This document shows positions 1 through 7,175 of a DNA stretch of 38,051 bases, piece by piece. Positions within the stretch are counted from its first letter, which is position 1, and every line of letters begins with the position of its first letter. The stretch is from a virus. The stretch is taken from IMG/VR virus record IMGVR_UViG_3300027733_000110, positions 1 to 38,051 of that record. One strand, written 5' to 3'. The position numbers and the translations under genes are program-made. The notes beneath the pieces are model-generated. The model was not told the DNA's origin. It saw nothing but the letters and a program-made list of their open reading frames with translations, and did not search any database.

Positions 1-11
1 GGTCCACGAGC
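1..11. repeat. Terminal direct repeat, left copy
   Basis: The first 11 bases, GGTCCACGAGC, are identical to the last 11 bases of the window (38041-38051). An 11-base repeat is shorter than usual assembler k-mer overlaps. It may mark a circularised contig or the single-stranded ends of a cos phage, in line with the GpA-type terminase. The sequence alone cannot decide between these. Confidence 0.75.
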
Positions 12-142
12 CGCAGAAAAACAGTTGAGAATGGTTCGCAACAAGGCGACCCCATAGGGCTGGGCGCACACGATCCCCCACCCGTCGCAGGCCGTTTGTC
101 ACACATTCCTAGCCTGTGACAAGAGGCGACAAGCCAAGGTAA
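12..142. other. Non-coding left end, possible cos/packaging region
   Basis: There is no convincing ORF here. The stretch lies directly upstream of the terminase genes, where lambda-like phages carry cosB or the packaging initiation region. Its only clear structure is the inverted repeat at 96-122. Assignment as a packaging site is inferred from position. Confidence 0.4.
96..122. promoter_or_regulatory. Inverted repeat TTGTCACA/TGTGACAA enclosing a promoter-like element
   Basis: Perfect 8-base arms TTGTCACA (96-103) and TGTGACAA (115-122) flank an 11-base loop. The loop contains most of a TTCCTAGCCTG element (106-116), whose TAGCCT lies at 110-115, 27 bases before the TerS start. It could be an operator over the terminase promoter or a TerS-binding site. 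Both readings are inference. Confidence 0.5.
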
Positions 143-673
143 GTGCTGATAAGCGTGGGTGAAGCGGCCAAGGTGCTCGGGCTCAAAAGCCGGGGCAGCA
201 TTTACCGCAAGATCAAGAATGGCGAGCTGCCAACAACACCCGGGCCTGATGGCAACCCGCTGATCGAGCGGGATGCACTGGAGCAGCGCTGGGCCAACAT
301 CACCCGCACGCGCTCAGATTCACCCCAGCCGCTCCGGCCGGCTGCCGTGCGCTCAGCCCCCGCCGCACCCAAGCCACCACCAAAGCCACCGGAGCAGCTG
401 CCTGAATACGGCGAAAGCCGGGCCCGCACCGAGTTTGAGAAAGCCAACCTGCTGGAACTGGAGCGCCGGCAGAAAGAGGGCCAGCTGCTGGAGCGCGAGG
501 AAGTTGAACGGGCCCAGGCCGCGGCGATCGCCATCAGCAAGACCAGGCTGCTTGGCGTGCCCAGCACCGCCAAGCAGCGCATCCCGCACCTGAGCCTGGA
601 AGAGGTGGAGATCCTCACGACGCTGATCCGTGAGGCCCTTGATGAGCTGGCCAGCTGGGAGGTGGAAGCATGA
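143..673 (+). CDS. Terminase small subunit (Nu1-like)
   Basis: This 176-residue protein probably recognises the packaging site and recruits the large terminase. The N-terminus (about residues 3-30, ISVGEAAKVLGL followed by SIYRKIKNGELP) is a winged-helix/MerR-like reading head as in lambda Nu1. A proline-rich linker (about 55-85) and a helical, charged C-terminal half follow, probably for oligomerisation and TerL contact. The start is GTG with AAGGT a few bases upstream. Its stop overlaps the TerL ATG (ATGA), as expected of a coupled terminase pair. It is somewhat shorter than, but close to, the length of Nu1. Confidence 0.85.
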   Translation: MLISVGEAAKVLGLKSRGSIYRKIKNGELPTTPGPDGNPLIERDALEQRWANITRTRSDSPQPLRPAAVRSAPAAPKPPPKPPEQLPEYGESRARTEFEKANLLELERRQKEGQLLEREEVERAQAAAIAISKTRLLGVPSTAKQRIPHLSLEEVEILTTLIREALDELASWEVEA

Positions 674-2517
674 GCGAGCTTGCGCGGCAGATCCTGAGCC
701 ACTGGCGCCCGCCGCCACGGCTGAGCTTGAGCGAATGGGCCGATACCTATGGCGTGCTGACCGGCGACGCGGCGGAGAAAGGCCGATGGAAGACGCTGCC
801 GTACCAGCGCGGAATCATGGACGCCTTCACCGATCCAGAAGTGGAGACGGTGGTGTGCCTCAAGTCCGCTCGGGTGGGCTGGACCATGATCCTGGGGCAT
901 GTGATCGGCTACTTCAGCCACCAGGACCCGTGCCCGGTGATGGTGGTCCAGCCCGTGGTGGAGGACGCCGAGGGCTACAGCAAAGAGCAGATCGCGCCAA
1001 TGTTCCAGGACACGCCGGCGCTGCGCGGGCTGGTGTCGGAATCCAAGGCGCGCAACACCGCCGGCAACACCATCCTGCTGAAGCAGCTCACCAACGGCGG
1101 CGTGATCGACATTGTGGGCGCCAACAGCGGCCGAGCATTCCGGCGGAAGTCCAGGCGGGTGGTGCTGTTTGATGAGGCCAGCGCCTACCGGGCGATCCCT
1201 GAAGGCGACCCGATCAAGCTGGGCCGCAACCGCTCGGACTACTTCTGGAATCGGAAGATCGGCATCGGCTCCACCCCGATCACCAAGGGTTTTGACCGCA
1301 CTGAGGCGTGGTTCCTGAAGTCAGATCAGCGGCGGTTCTATGTGCCGTGCCCGTTCTGCCAGGCCATGCAAGTGCTCCGCTGGCCGCAGATGAAATGGCC
1401 TGAAGGCAAGCCAGAGCAGGCCGCCTACGAGTGCGAGAACTGCGGCGAGCTGATCCCCCACAGCAGCAAGCGGGCGATGGTGGAGGCCGGTGAATGGCGC
1501 GCCACGGCGGTGGCGGCTGAGCCGGGCCTGGTCGGCTTTCACATTTGGGCCGCCTACAGCTTTAGCCCCAACGCGGAATGGGGAAAGCTGGCGCGCGAGT
1601 TCCTCGAGGTGAAGGGTGACCCCGAGCAGCTGCAGACGTTCGTGAACACGATCCTGGGCGAAACCTGGGAGGAAGAGTTCAGCGGCCAGGTCAATGCCGA
1701 AGGGCTGGCAGCACGGCGCGAGGACTACCCCATGGGCCAGGTGCCGGCCGGCGGCCTGGTGCTCACCGGCGGCGTGGATGTGCAGGACGATCGAATCGCC
1801 GTGGCGATTTGGGCATGGGGCCGCGGCGAGGAGGCCTGGCACATCTATGCGCAGGAGATCTGGGGCGACCCGTCACAGCCGGAACTGTGGGAGCAGCTTG
1901 ATGCGGTGCTGGAGACCAGGTGGGCGCGCGAGAGCGGTGGTGAGATGAAGTTGGCTCAGCTGGCGATCGACTCAGGCCACATGGCCCATGAGGTCTACGC
2001 CTATTGCAGGGCCAGGAAGTCTCAGGGTGTGGTGCCAATCAAGGGCGCCAGCGTGCGTGGGAAGCCACCGATCGGGAAAGGCACGCCGGTGGACATCAAC
2101 CGCCGCAACCAAGCCACGATCAAGGGCGGCGCCATGCTCTTCCAGGTCGGCACCGACACGATCAAGGCCACGCTCTATGCCAGGCTGCGCCACGCCAACC
2201 CGGGCCCGGGTTACATCCACATCGGCGAAGCGGCGACCGATCAGTTCCTGCAGCAGCTCACGCCATGGAAACTGCAGACCCGCTACGTCAAGGGCCAACC
2301 GGTGCGGGACTGGGTGAAGGCCAGCAAGGACCGCGACGAGTTTGGGGATTGCACGGTCTACAGCTATGCCGCTCTGCAACTCCTGGCCCGCCGCTACAAC
2401 CGCGCGACGATGTGGGATCAGCTGGAGGCTGCAGCCAAGGCCGGCGCCCCCCAGCGGCCAGCACGGCAGGGCAAGGCAGAACGGCCGGCGGCCCCGTCAT
2501 TCCTGACGAGCTGGTGA
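670..2517 (+). CDS. Terminase large subunit (GpA family)
   Basis: This is the 615-residue DNA-packaging ATPase/nuclease that cuts the concatemer and drives DNA into the prohead. The GpA hallmark Walker A variant KSARVGWT is at residues 65-72 and the Walker B FDEA at 167-170. Two CxxC pairs (C227/C230 and C255/C258) form the zinc-ribbon-like insert seen in GpA proteins. Acidic nuclease motifs follow, including GGVDVQDD (about 370) and AIDSGH (about 435). The length matches lambda GpA (about 640). GpA enzymes normally package cos genomes, which supports reading the 11-base terminal repeat as an end signature. Confidence 0.96.
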   Translation: MSELARQILSHWRPPPRLSLSEWADTYGVLTGDAAEKGRWKTLPYQRGIMDAFTDPEVETVVCLKSARVGWTMILGHVIGYFSHQDPCPVMVVQPVVEDAEGYSKEQIAPMFQDTPALRGLVSESKARNTAGNTILLKQLTNGGVIDIVGANSGRAFRRKSRRVVLFDEASAYRAIPEGDPIKLGRNRSDYFWNRKIGIGSTPITKGFDRTEAWFLKSDQRRFYVPCPFCQAMQVLRWPQMKWPEGKPEQAAYECENCGELIPHSSKRAMVEAGEWRATAVAAEPGLVGFHIWAAYSFSPNAEWGKLAREFLEVKGDPEQLQTFVNTILGETWEEEFSGQVNAEGLAARREDYPMGQVPAGGLVLTGGVDVQDDRIAVAIWAWGRGEEAWHIYAQEIWGDPSQPELWEQLDAVLETRWARESGGEMKLAQLAIDSGHMAHEVYAYCRARKSQGVVPIKGASVRGKPPIGKGTPVDINRRNQATIKGGAMLFQVGTDTIKATLYARLRHANPGPGYIHIGEAATDQFLQQLTPWKLQTRYVKGQPVRDWVKASKDRDEFGDCTVYSYAALQLLARRYNRATMWDQLEAAAKAGAPQRPARQGKAERPAAPSFLTSW

Positions 2518-2524
2518 ATCAGGA

Positions 2525-2536
2525 TTCCTAGCCTGA
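2525..2536 (+). promoter_or_regulatory. Promoter-like element TTCCTAGCCTGA before the connector gene
   Basis: The element has TAGCCT at 2529-2534 and ends 4 bases before the ATG at 2541. It sits in a short inverted repeat, TCAGG...CCTGA. If TAGCCT acts as a -10 box, transcription would begin at or within the start codon, giving a leaderless mRNA. Confidence 0.45.
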
Positions 2537-2540
2537 GGGC

Positions 2541-3113
2541 ATGACGATCCCCGCGACATTCCGCGCCGGTGACACGGTGAGCTGGCGCGATGACGCCTCC
2601 ATCGACAGTCTGGGTAATGCGGTCGGCTCCAGCAGCTGGACCCTGACCACCTACCTGCGCAGTGCCACCGCTGGCGCCGGCCTGACGGTGGTGGCCACGG
2701 CCTACGGCACTGGCTGGCAGTCAACAATCAGCGCCGCCAATTCGGCAGGCTTGGCGGCTGGGGAGTGGACCTGGGGCGCCAGGGCCACCAATGGCGCGCA
2801 GGCGCTCACGATCGGCAGCGGCAGCCTCACGATCCTGGCAGCGCTGAACTATGCCGGCGCACCTGGGGCGCTCGATGGCCGCAGCCAGGCCCGGCAGGAC
2901 CTTGATGCCGTGCAATCGGCGATCCGTGCATTGATCAGCGGCGGCGCGGTGCGGCGCTACATGATCGGCGGCCGGCAGCTGGAAAAATACAGCCTCGCCG
3001 AGCTGATTGAGCGCGAGAACTTGCTCAAGGCAGAAGTGGCCAAGGAAGTAGCCGCCGAGCGGATGGCCAACGGCCTGGGCGATCCCCGCAATCTGTTCGT
3101 GAGGTTCGGCTGA
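2541..3113 (+). CDS. Head-tail joining protein (gpW-like C-terminus)
   Basis: This 190-residue protein sits between TerL and portal, the usual position of the gpW head-completion protein. Residues 1-105 are rich in beta-prone Ser/Thr/Gly/Ala stretches, as in a family of fused connector proteins of siphoviruses. Residues 110-190 are helical and end in GLGDPRNLFVRFG, resembling gpW, whose C-terminus contacts the tail. The ATG follows the preceding promoter-like element by 4 bases with no space for a normal leader. The stop overlaps the portal ATG (TGATG). The N-terminal domain function is unknown. Confidence 0.7.
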   Translation: MTIPATFRAGDTVSWRDDASIDSLGNAVGSSSWTLTTYLRSATAGAGLTVVATAYGTGWQSTISAANSAGLAAGEWTWGARATNGAQALTIGSGSLTILAALNYAGAPGALDGRSQARQDLDAVQSAIRALISGGAVRRYMIGGRQLEKYSLAELIERENLLKAEVAKEVAAERMANGLGDPRNLFVRFG

Positions 3114-4711
3114 TGGCATTCGGTCTTGGCTTCTCAATCCGTGAACGGCTGGGCCTGCGCAAGCCCGCAGCAGTCGAACCTCCCAAACGCCGCGCCTATG
3201 CCGGTGCCACCGTGTCGCGGCTCACGGCCGACTGGGTGAGCGGCGGCAGCAGCGCCGACAGCGAGATCAAGGGCAGCATCAGCAGGCTGCGCAACCGCGC
3301 GCGCCAGCTGGTGCGGGACAACGACTATGCCAAGCGGGCCAAGAGCCTGGTCACCAACAACGTGGTGGGCACCGGCATCAGGCTGCAGATGCAGGTGCGG
3401 ATGCAGCGCGGCGGCGGCCGGCTGGATCAGGTGGTAAATGACCAGATCGAAACGGCCTGGGAGAAGTGGACCCGCAAGGCCACCTGTGACGTTGCCGGCC
3501 GCTTAAACCTGCACCAGATCGAGCGCATGGCGATGGGCGCCATGGTCGAAAGCGGCGAGATCTTGATCAGGCTGGTGCCGCAAGCCTTCGGTGGCGGCCG
3601 GGTGCCGCTGGCGCTGCAGGTGTTCGAGTCTGATCAGCTTGACGAGAACTACTCCGGTGGCAGCACGGCGCCGGGCAACGAATGGCGCATGGGCGTGGAG
3701 GTGGATCGCTTTGGGCGGCCGGTGACCTATGCCTTTCTGGCCAAGCACCCGGGCGACACGGCCCTAGGCGGCAGCAACCCCAGCGCGCGCCATCTGCTGG
3801 TACCAGCCAGCGAGGTGCTGCACCTGTTTGTGCCGGAGCGCCCGCAGCAGACCCGCGGCGTTTCGTGGTTTGCCGCTGGCATTCAGCGGCTCCATCACCT
3901 GGCCGGCTACGAGCAGGCGGCCCTGGTGCGGGCCCGGGCAGCATCGGCGCTGATGGGTTTCATCACCAGCCCCGAAGGTGCGGGCGAAACCTACGGGGAA
4001 GAGGTGATCGACGGCGAGCATGTCACCACCTTTGAGCCGGGCATGTTCAAAACGCTGTTCCCTGGCCAGTCGGTGGAGGTGCCACAGATCAACGCGCCGG
4101 ATGGCCAGCTTGAGCCGTTCGTGCGCGGGATGCTGCGGGCGTTTGCCAGCGGCGTTGGCGTGAACTACGCCGCGCTCAGCGGGGACTACAGCCAGAGCAA
4201 CTACAGCAGCAGCCGCCTGGCGCAGATCGAGGACCGCGACGGCTGGAAGGTGCTGCAGCAGTACCTGATTGATGAGCTGCTCACTCCCGTGTTTGAGCGT
4301 TGGCTGGAGGCCGCCGTGCTGAGCGGCGTGCTGAACCTGCCGAGCTACGAGCTGGCGCCGGATCGCTTCTGCTCCTGCCGGTGGATGGCTCGCGGCTGGG
4401 CCTACATCGATCCGCTCAAGGACGCGGAGGCCGACAAGATGGCCATCCGCTCCGGCACCAAGACCCAGGCCCAGGTGGTGGCCGAACAGGGCGGCGACCT
4501 TGAGGAGCTGCTGCTGGCACGCAAGGCCGAAGTCGAACGGGCCCAGGAGCTGGAGCTCCAGTTCGACACCAACCCGGCCGACGATGGCGATGCCGGCTAT
4601 GTCGAGCCGACTGATCCGGCTGTTGATACCACTGAGGACACTGCCGAAGGTGACGGGATCGGAGTTCCTAGCCTGAACCAAGATGGGATGAGCGATGGAC
4701 TTGATGCGTGA
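3113..4711 (+). CDS. Portal protein (lambda gpB family)
   Basis: This 532-residue protein should form the dodecameric ring at the capsid vertex through which DNA passes. The lambda-type portal signature is clear: the N-terminal RLTADWVSGGSSADSEI, then RARQLVRDNDYAKRAKSLV (residues about 62-80), and the stem/clip region VNYAALSGDYSQSNYSSSR at about 350. The C-terminus is acidic and low in complexity. Its last codons carry a promoter-like element (4659-4679) and overlap the next gene by 17 bases. Confidence 0.94.
   Translation: MAFGLGFSIRERLGLRKPAAVEPPKRRAYAGATVSRLTADWVSGGSSADSEIKGSISRLRNRARQLVRDNDYAKRAKSLVTNNVVGTGIRLQMQVRMQRGGGRLDQVVNDQIETAWEKWTRKATCDVAGRLNLHQIERMAMGAMVESGEILIRLVPQAFGGGRVPLALQVFESDQLDENYSGGSTAPGNEWRMGVEVDRFGRPVTYAFLAKHPGDTALGGSNPSARHLLVPASEVLHLFVPERPQQTRGVSWFAAGIQRLHHLAGYEQAALVRARAASALMGFITSPEGAGETYGEEVIDGEHVTTFEPGMFKTLFPGQSVEVPQINAPDGQLEPFVRGMLRAFASGVGVNYAALSGDYSQSNYSSSRLAQIEDRDGWKVLQQYLIDELLTPVFERWLEAAVLSGVLNLPSYELAPDRFCSCRWMARGWAYIDPLKDAEADKMAIRSGTKTQAQVVAEQGGDLEELLLARKAEVERAQELELQFDTNPADDGDAGYVEPTDPAVDTTEDTAEGDGIGVPSLNQDGMSDGLDA
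4659..4679 (+). promoter_or_regulatory. Promoter-like element before the protease-capsid gene
   Basis: This site combines both versions of the recurrent motif: TCGGAGTTC followed by CTAGCCTGAACC, with TAGCCT at 4669-4674. It ends inside the portal gene, and TAGCCT lies 20 bases before the ATG at 4695. It would give the capsid gene its own strong late transcript. Confidence 0.5.
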
Positions 4712-6587
4712 TCTGGAGGGCCAGACCCATCGCCGCGCGGCGTCGCTGGATGGCGTGGCCATCAGCAGCGAAGACCGAACGATGGAGTTCTCCTTCTCCA
4801 GCGAATACCCGGTGCAGCGCTACTTCGGCAACGAAGTGCTCAGTCATGAGCGCGGCGCCGTGGATCTGGGCCGCATGAACGATGGCGCGCCGGTGCTGTT
4901 CAACCATGACCCCAATCGCGTGATTGGGGTGGTGGAGCGTGCCTGGCTTGATGGCGAGAAGAAGCGCGGCATGGTGTCGGTCAAGTTCTCGCGCAATCCG
5001 TTTGCGCAGGAAGTGATGACCGACATCGCCGATGGCGTTCTTCGGAACGTCTCGGTGGGCTACTCCATCAATCAGATGGAGGAGCGCGCCGGCGATTTTG
5101 TCGCCACCTCGTGGAGCGCCTACGAGGTGAGCGTCGTTGGAATCGCTGCCGACCCCACCATCGGGATCGGGCGAAAGCTCGACACCGATGACGCGGCCCC
5201 AGCCGCAACCCCGACCCCTACCCCTTCCCCTACTTCCATGGAAGACACCAACCTCAACCTCGAGGCGGTGCGGGCGGAAGCGGCTGCACAAGCCGCCAAC
5301 GCCGAGCGCATCCGCATCGCCAGCATCAACGCTCTGACTGAGCGCCACGGCCTCAAGGATCTGGGTGCCACCCTGATCGAAAACGGCCGCAGCATCGACG
5401 AAGCCCGCGCTGCGGTGCTTGAGAAGATCAGCGCCAAGCCTGTCGAAACCGTCAAGCCGGTTGAGATGGACCAGCGCGACGCCAGCCGCTTCAACATCAC
5501 CGCCGGCATCCGTGCCGCGCTGTCTGGGGACTGGAGCTCCTACGAAGCCGGCCTGGTGCGCGAGATGAGCGCCGAGGTGCAGAAGTCGATGGGCCGTGCC
5601 CCTTCGGCTGAGCGGGCTTTCTTCATCCCCTTCTCTGCTCTGACCCGGGCCACCTACGTCACCAGCGGCGCCAGCACCGGCGGCAACCTGGTGGCCACCG
5701 ATCTGCTGGATCAGGACTTCATTGAGTTCCTGCGCAATCGTTCGGTGATGCTCGCCGCTGGTGTTCGCACTATGCCCGGCCTGCAGGGCAATGTGGCGAT
5801 TCCCCGTCGCTCTGGTGTGGCTTCGACCTACTACCTGAGCAGCCAGACCACCGCCATCACCCAGTCGGAATCCACCTTCGACCAGGTGACGCTCTCGCCG
5901 AAGAACCTGGCCGCGCTGTCTAAGTACAGCCGCCAAACGCTTCTCCAGGCCACCCCTGGTATTGAACAGCTGGTGCGCACCGACCTGATCGACGGCATCA
6001 ACGTCGCCATGGATCTGGGCATCCTCAACGGCTCTGGCTCCAGCGGCCAGCCCACCGGGATCATGCAGACCAGCGGCATTGGTTCAGTGGCCATCGGCAC
6101 CAACGGTGGCGCCATCACCCTTGAGGCCCTGGTGAACCTGGAAACCGAGCTCACCATCGACAACGTGCCGGTTGATCGCAACTCGGTCAGCTACATCACC
6201 AACGCCAAGGTGATGGGCAACCTGAAGAAGCTCCGCGCCGGTGGTTCCACCACGGGCGATGGTCCCTTCCTGGTGAACGACAACCTGCTGGCCATCGGCC
6301 GCGGCGCCACCCCTTCGGTGGTGAATGGTTACCCCATCTACGTCACCAACCAGGTGCCCAGCAACCTGACCAAGGGCAGCACCAGCGGCACTTGCTCGGC
6401 GGTGTTGATCGGCGACTACAGCCAGGCCATGGTGGGCCTCTGGGGCAACGGCCTCGAGATCACCGTGGGCGAGGACCAGGACGACTTCTCCAAGGCGCTC
6501 ACCAGCGTCCGGGGCATCGTGACCTACGACGTGGCGGTGCGCGATCCCAAGTGCTTTGCCGCTTGTTTGGATGTGACGACCAGCTGA
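4695..6587 (+). CDS. Fused prohead protease and major capsid protein (HK97 type)
   Basis: This 630-residue polyprotein carries both the maturation protease and the shell subunit. Residues 1-160 are an S78-family prohead protease, with the His motif FNHDPNRVIG (about 72-81) and the Ser motif LRNVSVGYS (about 115-123). A TPTPTPSPTS linker (about 172-180) leads to a charged delta-like/scaffold helix (about 182-260). The HK97-fold capsid domain follows (about 300-630), with typical elements such as GGNLVATDLLDQDFIEFLR and DLGILNGSGSSGQPTGI. No stop or frameshift separates the parts. The product probably self-cleaves before about residue 300. An internal ATG at 5239 (MEDTNLNLEAV) lacks a clear ribosome binding site. 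Confidence 0.94.
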   Translation: MDLMRDLEGQTHRRAASLDGVAISSEDRTMEFSFSSEYPVQRYFGNEVLSHERGAVDLGRMNDGAPVLFNHDPNRVIGVVERAWLDGEKKRGMVSVKFSRNPFAQEVMTDIADGVLRNVSVGYSINQMEERAGDFVATSWSAYEVSVVGIAADPTIGIGRKLDTDDAAPAATPTPTPSPTSMEDTNLNLEAVRAEAAAQAANAERIRIASINALTERHGLKDLGATLIENGRSIDEARAAVLEKISAKPVETVKPVEMDQRDASRFNITAGIRAALSGDWSSYEAGLVREMSAEVQKSMGRAPSAERAFFIPFSALTRATYVTSGASTGGNLVATDLLDQDFIEFLRNRSVMLAAGVRTMPGLQGNVAIPRRSGVASTYYLSSQTTAITQSESTFDQVTLSPKNLAALSKYSRQTLLQATPGIEQLVRTDLIDGINVAMDLGILNGSGSSGQPTGIMQTSGIGSVAIGTNGGAITLEALVNLETELTIDNVPVDRNSVSYITNAKVMGNLKKLRAGGSTTGDGPFLVNDNLLAIGRGATPSVVNGYPIYVTNQVPSNLTKGSTSGTCSAVLIGDYSQAMVGLWGNGLEITVGEDQDDFSKALTSVRGIVTYDVAVRDPKCFAACLDVTTS

Positions 6588-6591
6588 TAGG

Positions 6592-6614
6592 GGCTCAGGC
6601 TCCCAACCCTGACC
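6592..6614 (+). promoter_or_regulatory. Recurrent element (GGCTCAGGCT...CTGACC type) after the capsid gene
   Basis: GGCTCAGGCTCCCAACCCTG followed by ACC closely matches the element at 11525-11548 behind the tail-tube gene. It lies immediately upstream of a terminator-like hairpin and 28 bases before the next ATG. Confidence 0.35.
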
Positions 6615-6637
6615 GGGGCGGCGCTTGCCGCCCCTTT
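6615..6637 (+). terminator. Rho-independent terminator/attenuator after capsid
   Basis: A perfect 8-bp GC stem, GGGGCGGC (6615-6622) and GCCGCCCC (6627-6634), has a GCTT loop and is followed by TTT. It lies between the highly expressed capsid gene and the small downstream gene. It would stabilise or end the capsid transcript, or reduce read-through. Confidence 0.75.
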
Positions 6638-6642
6638 CCCAC

Positions 6643-6810
6643 ATGAAGATCCTCGTCACCCGTAACACCATCGCCAGCGGCCAGGCCCTTGAGGCTGGGA
6701 CCGTTTACGACGTAAGCAACGACGACGCGGCGATCCTCGCCCGACTGGGCAAGGCCACCACCGAGCTGCCGCCTGAACCCAAGCCCACCCGCAAGGCCAA
6801 GGAGGGTTGA
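6643..6810 (+). CDS. Small head-module protein
   Basis: This 55-residue protein is MKILVTRNTIASGQ... with a basic C-terminal tail (about 44-55, ending TRKAKEG). The pattern of a short beta unit reading 'xGxxLxxGxxYDVSxxDAAxLxxLGKA' is typical of small proteins found just after the capsid gene in many siphoviruses. The ATG at 6643 is chosen over 6625 because the terminator hairpin occupies the sequence before it. It is probably a head-completion accessory, but the exact role is unknown. Confidence 0.65.
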   Translation: MKILVTRNTIASGQALEAGTVYDVSNDDAAILARLGKATTELPPEPKPTRKAKEG

Positions 6811-7175
6811 TGTTCACCGAGGATCTAAGCGTCTTCCTGAACCTTGACGGCTTCGGCGTGCCAGTGGTCGCCGGGGCCGTTTCAGGCGTAGGCATCCTCG
6901 ATCAAAACAGCGAGATCATCCTCGGCGGTGAGCTCACCATCATCGATTATTTGCTGACCGTCCCAACGGCCACTTTTGGCGGCTTGACCTATGGCGACCT
7001 GGTGACCGTGGATGGCGTCAGCTACAAGGTCGAAACGCAGCCGCAGCGCTTCGATGATGGCGCGTTCTGCCGGGTGCCGTTGGTGAAGGCTGACCCTGAT
7101 CCGGCCATTGATTACATCCTCGACGGCGGCGCCGCTGTGGCCGCTGGGACCATCTACGACGGCGGAGGAGCATGA
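6810..7175 (+). CDS. Head-tail attachment protein (gpFII-like)
   Basis: This 121-residue protein starts at ATG 6810, which overlaps the previous stop (TGATG) and has GGAGGG just upstream. It is beta-rich, with the motif LTYGDLVTVDGVSYKVETQPQRFDDGAFCRV split over residues about 66-96. This matches the gpFII/neck class, in which a 'GDxVxVDGxxYxV' loop precedes an aromatic-rich end. Its position after the capsid fits the protein that prepares the filled head for tail joining. The family call is by pattern only. Confidence 0.6.
   Translation: MFTEDLSVFLNLDGFGVPVVAGAVSGVGILDQNSEIILGGELTIIDYLLTVPTATFGGLTYGDLVTVDGVSYKVETQPQRFDDGAFCRVPLVKADPDPAIDYILDGGAAVAAGTIYDGGGA

Noticed and set aside
4668-5936. 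422-codon minus-strand ORF opposite the protease-capsid gene
   Set aside because: The + strand encodes clear protease and capsid motifs; the antisense frame is open because of GC-rich third positions.
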